This document shows, piece after piece, positions 45,787-55,010 of a stretch of 64,000 bases of DNA. The stretch comes from Ignavibacteriales bacterium (GTDB taxonomy: Bacteria > Bacteroidota > Ignavibacteria > Ignavibacteriales > Ignavibacteriaceae). Below the pieces are notes generated by a model that searched no databases, was not told the origin of the DNA, and saw nothing but the letters and a program-made list of their open reading frames with translations. The position numbers and the translations under genes were made by a program. Numbering within the stretch: the stretch's first letter is position 1; every line of letters begins with the position of its first letter. The stretch covers positions 12,106 through 76,105 of the forward strand of contig JADJIH010000004.1 in assembly GCA_016707115.1 (NCBI GenBank), in the 5' to 3' direction.

Positions 45787-47190
45787 TTAATCATAGTGCC
45801 CTTTGCCAAAAAGTACTACAAAAACTGTACGCAATAATATTTTAAAATCCATTCTTATGGACATATTTTCAATGTAAAAAAGATCATAACGTAATTTAAT
45901 TTTAACGTCGTCTATAGTTTCATCATACTTATGTTTTATTTGTGCCCAGCCGGTTACTCCGGGACGAACTTTTAATCTTCTTTTGTAATATGGAATTTCC
46001 TGTGAAAGTTTCTCTACAAAAAAAGCACGCTCTGGTCTTGGCCCAACTAAACTCATTTCACCTTTAAGTACATTGTACATTTGTGGAATTTCATCAATCC
46101 TTACTCTTCTTACAAACTTACCCATACGGGTTACACGCGGATCATCCTTCTGTGACCAAACAGGACCAGTATGCTTTTCAGCATCATTTATCATTGAACG
46201 AAATTTTAACACCTTAAACGGTTTTCCGTTTTGTCCCAATCTTTCCTGCTTAAAAAAGATTGGTCCTTCACTATCAATCTTAATTGCTATAGAAGTTAAA
46301 ATTGTAATCGGAGCGCTTAGCAACAAAATCAATAAAGATACAATTATATCCATCAGACGTTTAAGCTTCTTCTCCCACTCAGGCATTAACTCCGGCATAA
46401 TATCGATAAGCGGCATTCCATATATCTGACTTGTCCGGGCCTGCCCGCTTAATATTTCATAAAGATCAGGTACTATTTTTAAACTAAGATTTTTACCTTC
46501 TGTTTTAGAGATAACATCAACAAGAATATCGTGATCTTCTTTTTCCAATGCGATAATAATTTCTTTAGCATTATACTTCTCAATTATTTGCACTAACTGA
46601 TCTGTCGTTCCCTCAACCTTAATTCCATTATGATCTTTACCAATGTTTTCATTTTTCACTGCAACAAATGCTTCAATATCAATTCCAAGCGCAGGCGCAT
46701 TGCTAATGGAATCCAGCACCTCTTTACCCTTGTCATTAAATCCTATAACTAAGCCGCATCTTCTGCCAATACCCTTAATCAATAAGTTTCTTTGTACACT
46801 TCTAATAATGATTCTTCCTGAACCAACAAAAACCAAAAACAATCCCCAATAAATAAAAATTAAAATGCGGGTTGCAGTTGCAACATTGTGCATATAGTCA
46901 TCAATAAAGATTAAGAAGAAGAGTAAAAATATTCCGAAGAAAGTGGCTTTAAAGAGAGTGGATATTTCATCAAATCGTGAAGAAGCAAACCAGGTGCGGT
47001 ACATACCAACAAAAGTAAAGATAATAAGCCAGTAGAAATAAATCACAAATCCGGAAATGAAAAATTCAGGAGCTATTAAAAGCGCAAACCACCCTGTCTC
47101 CAAACGAATATAACTGTAAGCAAACCAAGCAAAGTTGATCATTAGAAAATCTGTAAGGAGAAGTAATATTTTTTCTGTGGATTTGGACAT
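45787..47190 (-). CDS. Exopolysaccharide initiating polyprenyl phosphoglycosyltransferase
   Basis: The 467-residue membrane protein starts synthesis by moving a sugar-1-phosphate to undecaprenyl phosphate. It has four or five N-terminal membrane helices, a CoA-binding-like Rossmann part (GLVIGFNDKGKEVLDSISNA) and a full catalytic domain: LKRLMDIIVSLLILLLSAPI, DSEGPIFFKQERLGQNGKPF, KVLKFRSMINDA, VRIDEIPQMYNVLKGEMSLV with the Asp-Glu pair near residue 364, GPRPER and KVRPGVTGWAQI. It is probably the true initiating enzyme of this locus. It starts two bases after the GT4 gene stop. Confidence 0.93.
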   Translation of the reverse strand: MSKSTEKILLLLTDFLMINFAWFAYSYIRLETGWFALLIAPEFFISGFVIYFYWLIIFTFVGMYRTWFASSRFDEISTLFKATFFGIFLLFFLIFIDDYMHNVATATRILIFIYWGLFLVFVGSGRIIIRSVQRNLLIKGIGRRCGLVIGFNDKGKEVLDSISNAPALGIDIEAFVAVKNENIGKDHNGIKVEGTTDQLVQIIEKYNAKEIIIALEKEDHDILVDVISKTEGKNLSLKIVPDLYEILSGQARTSQIYGMPLIDIMPELMPEWEKKLKRLMDIIVSLLILLLSAPITILTSIAIKIDSEGPIFFKQERLGQNGKPFKVLKFRSMINDAEKHTGPVWSQKDDPRVTRMGKFVRRVRIDEIPQMYNVLKGEMSLVGPRPERAFFVEKLSQEIPYYKRRLKVRPGVTGWAQIKHKYDETIDDVKIKLRYDLFYIENMSIRMDFKILLRTVFVVLFGKGHYD

Positions 47191-47192
47191 GA

Positions 47193-48374
47193 TTACTTTT
47201 TTCTAACTGAATTTATTACCTTAAAAAATTCACTCTCAACTTTTTCTATTGAATAATGTTTTTTTGCAAACATTTTCCCCTTTTCACTTAATGAATCGTA
47301 AAGATTAGTATCAACTAATAATTTTGTAATAGCTGTAACGAATTCTTCAGGTCTTTCAGCAACTAATATTGTGTCTTTAGCCTCGCTAAATAATCCTTGA
47401 AAGGATAAGTTCGTTGTAATACTTGGAATCCCAATAGCTAACGCTTGCAGTAATTTAATTTGAACTCCAGAACCCAAACGCATAGGCGCAATAAAAATTT
47501 TAGAATGTTGATAAAGGACCTTAATATCATCGACCCAACCTGTTATTTTTATTTCATCAGAGTTATACCTTAATAACTTTTTACTTGGGGACGATCCAGC
47601 AATACATAACTTAATATTGATAAAATTTATTTTAAGTAAAGGGAGTATCTCATTAATTATAAAAAGAGCGGCATCTTCATTGGGCGGATATTCCATGTTT
47701 CCTACGAAAAGGAGATCGTATTCTTTCTTAAAAGGTTCAGAGGAAGAAATAAAATATTCACTATCGATTGAAATTGGTACTATATGTAAATTCTTTTTAT
47801 CGAGAATATTAATTTTGTTGTAGTCTCTCTCTGTTGTAATTAGCTGAGCATCAAATTTCTGTGATAATTCTTGTTCATATTTTAACACCCTTTTATATTC
47901 ATTTTTTAATAAAATTCGCATTAAAAAATTTTCTTTAGCGACCCTACCTTCCAAACCAAATGAAATAGCATCCACGTAGTCAATTATTTTAGGGATATCA
48001 TTAATATCTTTAACATACTCTGCCATTCTAATTAATTGACAAATAATCAAATCCGGTTTATTAGCATCTATCTCCTGAATAATCGTATTCTTAATTTTCT
48101 TAGAGTAAAAATATGCAACTTGAAGTGGTAATTTACTCAAGCATCCTCTAATTAGGTTTAAAATAATGTTTACTTTTGAAAGTTGTTGGATAGAAATCCT
48201 ATTACCTAATTTATGAACCTTTTTATCATTGATTGACAAATTGTTATCAGAATTGATGGCCAATAAAGTAACATCATGAAATTTTTTTAACGAAGTAAGC
48301 TGTGAGAATGCTCTTAGTTTGTCCCCTTTATTAATGGGGTATGGTACTCTTGATACTAAATAAAGAATCTTCAA
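47193..48374 (-). CDS. GT4-family glycosyltransferase (XrtA-system-like)
   Basis: The 393-residue protein has a GT-B fold: N-terminus MKILYLVSRVPYPINKGDKL with RAFSQLTSL, and a C-terminal donor-binding half with DLLFVGNMEYPPNEDAALFI, ITGWVDDIKVLYQHSKIFIA and APMRLGSGVQIKLLQALAIG. The start and the MRLGSGVQIKLLQAL block resemble the glycosyltransferase found in PEP-CTERM/XrtA loci (TIGR03087-like), recalled from memory. It is the first gene of the minus-strand part of the polysaccharide locus and is read away from the 541-base divergent spacer. Confidence 0.85.
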   Translation of the reverse strand: MKILYLVSRVPYPINKGDKLRAFSQLTSLKKFHDVTLLAINSDNNLSINDKKVHKLGNRISIQQLSKVNIILNLIRGCLSKLPLQVAYFYSKKIKNTIIQEIDANKPDLIICQLIRMAEYVKDINDIPKIIDYVDAISFGLEGRVAKENFLMRILLKNEYKRVLKYEQELSQKFDAQLITTERDYNKINILDKKNLHIVPISIDSEYFISSSEPFKKEYDLLFVGNMEYPPNEDAALFIINEILPLLKINFINIKLCIAGSSPSKKLLRYNSDEIKITGWVDDIKVLYQHSKIFIAPMRLGSGVQIKLLQALAIGIPSITTNLSFQGLFSEAKDTILVAERPEEFVTAITKLLVDTNLYDSLSEKGKMFAKKHYSIEKVESEFFKVINSVRKK

Positions 48375-48915
48375 TTTGATCTGTACTCTTAAATTATTTT
48401 AATGGACAAGTAATTGTCATTTAAATGACGATTTTGTTCTTTTTACTAGCTTTTACTGTATGTATTTTTACAACCTAACAAATATAATTACTTAGGTATA
48501 CAAAGAATAATAATAAATCATCAATTAAAGGTGCAATTATTGAAGCTATTTAAAAAATTTTAGTATTAATTATACATTTATTGAGTTAGCCTTAATAAAC
48601 TAAATAGAAGTAATTATTAAACTATCAAACCAGGAAATGGGTGAAAGACGATTAAAATAATAATTATTAATACTAGTAATTAATGTAAGTTGAGCAACCT
48701 CAATTCTAAAAAATATGCAAGAGTTTTATACTTGATAAATAATTTGGACGAGATTTTGGATTTAATTTCAATATTGAAGAGCATATATTAAATACTAGTT
48801 TTTTAGGGTAACTCAAAGGATTAAATGTCAAGTATAATTCTGGGCGGGATAAATGCACAATTTGCTGATTTCTAAATCATTAATTCAATTTTAACCATTT
48901 ACTATTTAAGAAAAT
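48375..48915. promoter_or_regulatory. Divergent AT-rich intergenic region of the polysaccharide locus
   Basis: This 541-base spacer, among the most AT-rich in the window, separates the two halves of the polysaccharide locus and must contain the promoters of both directions. No reading frame, tRNA or strong hairpin is seen. No promoter could be assigned with confidence by eye. Confidence 0.45.
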
Positions 48916-49524
48916 ATGAAGATCCTCCAGATAAACAATAATCACTTTAGGAAAAGTGGGACTGATAGCGTTTATTTAAATTTGATTGAATTATTAAGAA
49001 AAAATGGACACGAAGTAATCCCATATAGCTTTAAAGATAAAAATAACATACATGATGATTTTGATGATTTTTTTGTAGAGAAAAATTTTTTTTATAAATC
49101 ATTTGGAAAATTCTATTCGCTTTCAGCAAAAAAGAATCTTGAAAAACTAATTGTGGCGACTAAACCTGATATCGCTCATTTTCATAATATTATTGGTGGA
49201 CTCTCTTTATCCATATTACCAATCCTAAAAAAACATAATATTCCAACGGTTGTAACTGTCCATGGTTTCAAATATTTGTGCCCAGCCTATGTTTTTATTG
49301 ATGGGAAAGGGGAGATTTGCGAAAAATGTAAAAATGGAAAATACTATAACTGCATTTTGAATAATTGTGCACCTGAGGGGATTATCAGAAGCAGTGGTCT
49401 TGCAGTAGAAAGCTACTTGAGAGACTTTTTATTCCCACTAACAAACTATATTGATAAGTATATATTTTTAAGCAGCTTTTATTTAAATAAGTACATTGAA
49501 TTTGAACCAAACATTAAAAAATAA
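48916..49524 (+). CDS. GT4 glycosyltransferase, N-terminal half (frameshifted)
   Basis: The 202-residue frame is the acceptor-side domain of a GT-B enzyme: MKILQINNNHFRKSGTDSVY, PDIAHFHNIIGGLSLSILPI, TVVTVHGFKYLCPAYVFIDG and a Cys-rich loop (CEKCKNGKYYNCILNNC) typical of some capsule transferases. It stops at FEPNIKK in a run of six A's. Removing one A gives IKNKSVFFYNFI and continues in the next frame. The two halves are therefore one gene of about 395 residues at 48916-50104. Confidence 0.85.
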   Translation: MKILQINNNHFRKSGTDSVYLNLIELLRKNGHEVIPYSFKDKNNIHDDFDDFFVEKNFFYKSFGKFYSLSAKKNLEKLIVATKPDIAHFHNIIGGLSLSILPILKKHNIPTVVTVHGFKYLCPAYVFIDGKGEICEKCKNGKYYNCILNNCAPEGIIRSSGLAVESYLRDFLFPLTNYIDKYIFLSSFYLNKYIEFEPNIKK

Positions 49525-50104
49525 AAGTGTGTTTTTTTATAATTTTATTAATGAAATAGAGGATAATTATTCAAATAATAAGGGCAAATACTTTCTCTAT
49601 TTTGGGAGACTCGATAGGGAAAAAGGTATAAAAACTCTAGTTGAAGCTTTTTCAAAAAATCAAAATACTAATTTAAAAATTATTGGGGATGGCCATTTAT
49701 CTGAATTTGTAATAAAGAATAAAACTGAAAATGTAGATTATTTAGGTTATAAAAATTGGAACGAAATTCAAAAATATCTTCATAATGCTTCTTTTGTAAT
49801 AATCCCCTCAGAATGCTATGAAAATAATCCTATGACAATTATTGAATCCTACTCAATGGGAAAACCAGTAATTGGATCAAGCCTTGGCGGTATACCTGAA
49901 ATTATAAAGGATGGAGAAACAGGATTTACTTTTGAATCAAAAAATGTTCTTCAACTATCAAAATTATTAGAAGTGGCTGATCAAATTGATGAGGAGTCTT
50001 ACCGGCAAATGTCAAAAAATTCAATTAGATTTGCAAAGGAAAATTTTTCCTCAGATATCTATTATCAAAAACTCTTAGATGTATATAAATCAGTAATCAA
50101 ATAA
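49496..50104 (+). CDS. GT4 glycosyltransferase, C-terminal half (frameshifted)
   Basis: This frame carries the nucleotide-sugar domain: KYFLYFGRLDREKGIKTLVE, YLGYKNWNEIQKYLHNASFV, the E-x7-E motif region IPSECYENNPMTIIESYSMG and GIPEIIKDGETGFTFES. Its listed first residues lie before the frameshift and are not real; the true sequence joins near 49522. It continues the gene that starts at 48916. Confidence 0.85.
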   Translation: MNLNQTLKNKSVFFYNFINEIEDNYSNNKGKYFLYFGRLDREKGIKTLVEAFSKNQNTNLKIIGDGHLSEFVIKNKTENVDYLGYKNWNEIQKYLHNASFVIIPSECYENNPMTIIESYSMGKPVIGSSLGGIPEIIKDGETGFTFESKNVLQLSKLLEVADQIDEESYRQMSKNSIRFAKENFSSDIYYQKLLDVYKSVIK

Positions 50105-50142
50105 ATATTTAAACTTTATGACAGGATAGTTGTGGAAAAAAA

Positions 50143-51357
50143 TTGGCAGAACAAAATAACTTTTATGAGTTTCTTACAGTAACAATAAAATACAGATGGT
50201 TTTTATTTTGTTTTATTTTAATAATAACAGGAGCCTCCATTTTATACGCTTTTACAGCCACTAAATGGTATAAATCAACTACTTCGGTACTTCCTGCCGA
50301 AAAAACAGATTTTTTAAGCGCTATAACGGGGGTTTCTTCACTTATCAAAAACTTTTCGCCAGCGAAAGGACTTAGCGCCCTAACTGGACCAACTGAAACT
50401 GATAAATATATAGCAATTCTTAAGAGTTCAAGAGTTATTGATGATGTATTCAAAACTTTTAAGTTGAAAAAAGTCTATGATTTACAAGATGCTTATAGCG
50501 AAAAATTATATAAAAGATTTATGTCTAATCTTGAAATCGAAATACAGGACGAAGGCAATCTAACAGTTAGTGTCTACGATGAAAATCCTCAAAGAGCTGC
50601 AAAAATTGCCAATTTTATGATTTCTAAATTGAATGAAATCAGCACCCAACTCAGTTCAAGCAACGCACAGTCTAACAGAGTTTTCATTGAAAAGAGATAT
50701 ACTCAAAATAGAAAAGACATTGAAGTTCTTGAAGATCAGATGAAGGATTTTCAGAAAAAATATGGTGTAACTGCTGTTCCAGAACAAATTGAAGCCACTC
50801 TCAAATCAATGTCCGAAGTATATGTAGAACTATATAAAAAGGAAATTGAATATGCTGTTTTGTCTCAGTCAGCAGGAGTGGATCACCCATTCACAATAAA
50901 ATCAAAAATTGAGGTAGAACAATTAAATAAAAAAATAAGTGATCTAAATCGCGGAGTAGATAAATCACAGCAGGACGTAAATATTCTTATTCCTATGAAA
51001 TTAGCACCGGATTTAGCAAATAAGTATCTAAAAATTTATCAAGAATTAAAAATACAGTATTCTATTTTAGAGTTTGTAACACCACTATACGAACAGGCAA
51101 AAATAGAAGAGGTTCGAAACACACCAACTGTCTTGGTTTTAGATAATGCCGTCCCAGCTGATCATAAAGCAAAACCTAAAGCTATGATATACGCAGCCGT
51201 ATCTTTCACGGCATCTATCATTTTTGGTTTTATAATTATTTTCCTTATTGAGTTAATGAAAAAGATGAAGCTAGTTGAGCCTACAAAATATCAATACATT
51301 ACTCAACAATTAATGAAAGATCTTTCGAAAGTTGGAATAAAAAGAAAATCTTCATGA
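50143..51357 (+). CDS. Wzz/GumC-type polysaccharide chain-length protein
   Basis: The 404-residue inner-membrane protein has a first helix (WFLFCFILIITGASILYAFT), a long coiled-coil periplasmic part (residues ~65-360), and a second helix near the C-terminus (IYAAVSFTASIIFGFIIIFL) preceded by the Pro-rich VPADHKAKPKAM, typical of Wzz. There is no cytoplasmic kinase domain. It sets polymer length with Wzy. The best start is a TTG at 50143, since no in-frame ATG or GTG precedes the first helix. This is the weak point of the call. Confidence 0.88.
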   Translation: MAEQNNFYEFLTVTIKYRWFLFCFILIITGASILYAFTATKWYKSTTSVLPAEKTDFLSAITGVSSLIKNFSPAKGLSALTGPTETDKYIAILKSSRVIDDVFKTFKLKKVYDLQDAYSEKLYKRFMSNLEIEIQDEGNLTVSVYDENPQRAAKIANFMISKLNEISTQLSSSNAQSNRVFIEKRYTQNRKDIEVLEDQMKDFQKKYGVTAVPEQIEATLKSMSEVYVELYKKEIEYAVLSQSAGVDHPFTIKSKIEVEQLNKKISDLNRGVDKSQQDVNILIPMKLAPDLANKYLKIYQELKIQYSILEFVTPLYEQAKIEEVRNTPTVLVLDNAVPADHKAKPKAMIYAAVSFTASIIFGFIIIFLIELMKKMKLVEPTKYQYITQQLMKDLSKVGIKRKSS

Positions 51358-52802
51358 CGGAATCAGCTCTTATAAGAAGCAATTCTTTCTTTTCCTTTTT
51401 ATCCATGTCTTCAAGGTTGATTGCCAATGTAATCGTTTTTTGGTTAATAGCCAGGATTTATGGTCCAGATACATTTGGTACTTTTACATTTGCGCATACA
51501 ATTTCAACCTTATTAATTCTATTCGCGGATTTTGGATTTGATATTCTTCTGACTACTGAAATTTCTAAAGCCCGTCATCGAGCAATTAAAATTTTTCAAG
51601 ATATTTTTTCTTACAAAATATTTTTTTCATTTGGCGCATTTTTAATGTTATGGATTTTTAGCTTCATAGGCAATTATTCATCTGAAACAAGACATTCTCT
51701 CTGGATTTTTAGTTTCTTTATTTTATTTACAACATTGACAAATTTTTCTCTGGCTCTGATTAAAGGTCTTGAAAAATTTTCATATGAAAGCATTGTGGTA
51801 TTATTAACAAATGTAACTTTGGTTATTTTTGTTGTAATTCTGTCTTTCCTTAAAACAAACATCCTTATTATCGCAATAGTTTTTGCATTTACAAGATTAC
51901 TTGGTCTAATATTTTCAGTTTTTTTTAATAAGAAACTAATTCCTAACCTCTCATTTCGTATCAGATTTCCAAAAGAAAAAGATCTTAATCAAAAAGTATT
52001 AGTATTTGGGTTTCATTTATTATTTGCAAATCTTTTTTTTCAAATAGATACCATTTTATTATCACTTTGGAAGGGAAACTTATATGTTGGAATGTATCAA
52101 GCTGTTTTTAAGTTAATTATTTTGCCTTTAATGATTCCTGATATACTAAATCTTACTTTATTACCAGTTCTTTCCAGACTTTTTACATCTGAAAAAGAAA
52201 AAGCTCTACGAATTTTACATTTAATGAATAAAATATTATTTCTGTCATCACTTCCTATCACTTTAATATTATTTGTTTATTCCGAAGATATAATCAACTT
52301 AATATATGGTTATCGACAATATTCGGCTTCTGTTTCTGTCTTAAAGATTTTTGCTTTTAATATTTTTATCCGATTCAGTTTTGAAACATTTGCATTAATT
52401 CTAACGACTACTAATAAGCAAATTATCAGAATGTATACGGTGATATCAGCAACAATCATAAATATTGTACTCAATTATTTTTTAATTCCTGAATTCGGAT
52501 TAAATGGAGCAGCGATAGTCTCTTTAATATCTATAATCTTTGTATATAGTGTTTATTCCATTTATTCAAGCACGTTGATTAAGAAATGGTATTTCAATTT
52601 TCAAACGATAATTTTTGTAATCATTACTATTTCAATAGGATATTTTCTATTAAACATATCTTATGTTAAGATATATTTTGGAGCCCCAATAATTTTAACA
52701 ATTTTTACAATAATCGGTCTGTTATTTTATTTTAATAAAGAAGAGAAACAGATTTTATTCTCTACAAACTTTAATTTTTTAAATATTATCAAAAAAGCCT
52801 AG
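51354..52802 (+). CDS. Wzx-type oligosaccharide flippase
   Basis: The 482-residue protein has about 12-14 membrane helices with the family start SFFSFLSMSSRLIANVIVFW and LIARIYGPDTFGTFTFAHTI, and EFGLNGAAIVSLISIIFVYS near the end. It overlaps the chain-length gene by four bases (ATGA) and is one base from the polymerase gene, so it is the dedicated flippase of this locus. Confidence 0.9.
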   Translation: MTESALIRSNSFFSFLSMSSRLIANVIVFWLIARIYGPDTFGTFTFAHTISTLLILFADFGFDILLTTEISKARHRAIKIFQDIFSYKIFFSFGAFLMLWIFSFIGNYSSETRHSLWIFSFFILFTTLTNFSLALIKGLEKFSYESIVVLLTNVTLVIFVVILSFLKTNILIIAIVFAFTRLLGLIFSVFFNKKLIPNLSFRIRFPKEKDLNQKVLVFGFHLLFANLFFQIDTILLSLWKGNLYVGMYQAVFKLIILPLMIPDILNLTLLPVLSRLFTSEKEKALRILHLMNKILFLSSLPITLILFVYSEDIINLIYGYRQYSASVSVLKIFAFNIFIRFSFETFALILTTTNKQIIRMYTVISATIINIVLNYFLIPEFGLNGAAIVSLISIIFVYSVYSIYSSTLIKKWYFNFQTIIFVIITISIGYFLLNISYVKIYFGAPIILTIFTIIGLLFYFNKEEKQILFSTNFNFLNIIKKA

Positions 52803-52803
52803 A

Positions 52804-53052
52804 ATGTTTTCAGTCGCTATAATAGGATTAACAATATTTGGTGTTCTTCTTTTAACGTTTTTAAACAAAAAGATTGATTTATTATCTCCATCCAGATTAT
52901 TTATATTAATTTGGAGTTTTGCAATTGGAATTACAAATTTAAAATTCAGTTATTTGCAAAGAGAATGGAATGGGTTTGGCTGGTTAATGCTTATGCTAAC
53001 ACTAGTATCATTCCTTGGGGGTCTTTTTTATAGTATACGTTATAAATGTTGA
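52804..53052 (+). CDS. Wzy-like polymerase, N-terminal fragment (frameshifted)
   Basis: The 82-residue frame holds the first two or three membrane helices of an oligosaccharide repeat-unit polymerase (FGVLLLTFLNKKIDLLSPSR, LFILIWSFAIGITNLKFS). It stops at YSIRYKC. Skipping one base near 53046 gives IRYKVDKTKKSIPEI and joins the next frame. Confidence 0.75.
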   Translation: MFSVAIIGLTIFGVLLLTFLNKKIDLLSPSRLFILIWSFAIGITNLKFSYLQREWNGFGWLMLMLTLVSFLGGLFYSIRYKC

Positions 53053-53977
53053 CAAAACAAAAAAAAGCATTCCTGAAATAAGAGAAATGTTAAGGAATCA
53101 ATTAGTAAATAAAAACTTACTTTTTAAAATTTTAGTCATTTCATTTTCGCTTTATCTTATTTCTTTTTTATTAAGCTTTTGGATAATGGGTTTTGTACCA
53201 GCATTTTCTCCAAGACCTGAAATCAGAAGTCAATGGTCGGGTGTTTTTATTGTGGGAATGATTACACACGCTCTACCCCCAATTTTATTTTTTTCAAGCA
53301 TCTATTTTTTTTACGATAAAGAGTCTTCGGTTAAACGAATAGTAGTTTTTTTTATTGGATTGATGACATTTTTCCTAAATCTTCTAATACTCCACAGATT
53401 TGATATAGTATACTGGCTTATAGTTTTGTTAGCCTATTTATATTATGGCACATATAAACTAAAGCTAAAGAATGTTGTTATATGGGTAACATTTCTTATT
53501 TCTATTCTGTATGGCGTCTCAACATTTCGAGCAAGCAAATTTATTTCAAATGCAATCTACTATACCTCAGCAATGAAATTTAATGTTAAATATGCCATAA
53601 TTACAGAGCCATATATGTACTTCGCAATGAATGTTGAAAATTTTGTAATGGGTGTTCAGAAGTATACAGACTTTACGTATGGTTACTTCACATTTAATCC
53701 AATACTTTCGCTTATTCAACTCAAGCATCCACTTAATGAATATATGTCTATTAATGAGTTTCCAGATCTTCTTACTTATAGTTATAATACATACACAATG
53801 TTTTTTGAATGGTATCGTGATTTCGGAATTTTTGGATTGAGTTTTCTGCCATTTATTTGGGGAGTTATAATTGCCTCAGCATATTATAATTTAAGAAAAA
53901 AACCGAGTTTAAGTGCTGTTACACTTTATGGAGCATTTCTCTTTGTTATTATATTTTCTTTTTTGTTAACATGTTAG
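53015..53977 (+). CDS. Wzy-like polymerase, main fragment (frameshifted)
   Basis: The 320-residue frame has about seven membrane helices and the loops typical of O-antigen polymerases (MGFVPAFSPRPEIRSQWSGV, TFNPILSLIQLKHPLNEYMS, MFFEWYRDFGIFGLSFLPFI). Its first ~10 residues precede the frameshift and are not real. It ends at FSFLLTC through a second frameshift. The whole gene should run from 52804 to 54069, about 420 residues. Confidence 0.8.
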   Translation: MGVFFIVYVINVDKTKKSIPEIREMLRNQLVNKNLLFKILVISFSLYLISFLLSFWIMGFVPAFSPRPEIRSQWSGVFIVGMITHALPPILFFSSIYFFYDKESSVKRIVVFFIGLMTFFLNLLILHRFDIVYWLIVLLAYLYYGTYKLKLKNVVIWVTFLISILYGVSTFRASKFISNAIYYTSAMKFNVKYAIITEPYMYFAMNVENFVMGVQKYTDFTYGYFTFNPILSLIQLKHPLNEYMSINEFPDLLTYSYNTYTMFFEWYRDFGIFGLSFLPFIWGVIIASAYYNLRKKPSLSAVTLYGAFLFVIIFSFLLTC

Positions 53978-54069
53978 GATGGTTACACTTTGTTTTTAAT
54001 TTAACTGTGCTCTATCTTATTGCAAAGTTCATTTCTAGAAAACAAAAAAGTAAGACAATAGAGATCTAA
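53971..54069 (+). pseudogene. Wzy-like polymerase, C-terminal tail in a third frame
   Basis: After the stop at 53975-53977, another frame continues with MLGWLHFVFNLTVLYLIAKF and ISRKQKSKTIEI, then TAA at 54067-54069. This is a natural last membrane helix and basic tail for the polymerase. The stop overlaps the ATG of the next gene as TAATG, which supports this as the true end. One added A near 53969 (giving LLNMLG) restores the frame. Confidence 0.75.
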
Positions 54070-54992
54070 TGGTAGATCACCAATTATTAAAGATTTATAC
54101 AGTAATTCTTAACTGGAATAATTTTACTGATACAGAAAAATGTGTTGATTCTTTATTAGCAATAAAAGATTCAAGAATAAAACCATTAATTGTTGATAAT
54201 CATTCTTCAGATAACAGTACAACATTATTAAAAGCAAAGTACAATAACATTCCCATTTTAGTTTCAGATCAAAATAAAGGTTACGCTGGTGGAATGAATC
54301 TTGGGATAAAGTATGCTCTCAATAGCTCCGCAGATTATATTATAATTTCTAATAATGATATTATTTATCAGAATAACTTTTTATCACCTTTACTAGAATT
54401 GATTCAGAAGGACAATTCAATAGGCATTGTTTCACCTAAGGTTTTGTATACGTATGATAAACAAACCATTTATTGTGCAGGTGCTGATTTTAATTTTTTG
54501 AGAGCTTCTGGTGTAGCCGCATATCAAGGGAAAAACTCATCTGATTTTGGAAACGATATAAGAGAAGTCTCCATGGCAGAAGGATCTTGTTTCTTAGCAA
54601 AGAAAGATGTTTTTGAAAAAGCTGGGTTGTTTAGCGAAGATTTTTTTATGTATTTCGAAGACTTAGAATTTTCAGACAGAGTTAGAAAACACTTTAAAAT
54701 ATTTTATACCCCCTACTCTATTATCTATCATAAAGGTGGCGGTGGAACAAATTGGAGTAATCATTCACCTTTATACTATTATTATTACACCAGAAACAGA
54801 TATCTATATTTTAAGAAATTTCGTTTTTCTGTAAAAATTTATATTCTGTTATATTCGCTTTTAGTTAGCTTGGTCAAATTAATTACCTTAGGAGTAAACA
54901 GCCTTTCACAAAAAAATGATGGCAAAAATAGAGCAAGAATGTCTTCACTAATTAAAGGCAATTTAGAAGGGATTAAAGTTTTTTTTAATTAA
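54069..54992 (+). CDS. GT2 glycosyltransferase, rhamnosyltransferase-like
   Basis: The 307-residue enzyme has YTVILNWNNFTDTEKCVDSL, DNHSSDNSTTLLK, the DxD-like ISNNDIIYQNNFLSPLLELI, and AGLFSEDFFMYFEDLEFSDR, as in dTDP-rhamnosyl or related transferases. One hydrophobic segment near residues 260-280 may contact the membrane. It is the last gene of the plus-strand polysaccharide operon, which ends 18 bases before a convergent T9SS gene. Confidence 0.9.
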   Translation: MVDHQLLKIYTVILNWNNFTDTEKCVDSLLAIKDSRIKPLIVDNHSSDNSTTLLKAKYNNIPILVSDQNKGYAGGMNLGIKYALNSSADYIIISNNDIIYQNNFLSPLLELIQKDNSIGIVSPKVLYTYDKQTIYCAGADFNFLRASGVAAYQGKNSSDFGNDIREVSMAEGSCFLAKKDVFEKAGLFSEDFFMYFEDLEFSDRVRKHFKIFYTPYSIIYHKGGGGTNWSNHSPLYYYYYTRNRYLYFKKFRFSVKIYILLYSLLVSLVKLITLGVNSLSQKNDGKNRARMSSLIKGNLEGIKVFFN

Positions 54993-55010
54993 TAATATGC
55001 TCGTCTTTCT

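Noticed and set aside
45787..47190. This gene as a second degenerate phosphoglycosyltransferase
   Set aside because: Its catalytic motifs, including the Asp-Glu pair, are complete.
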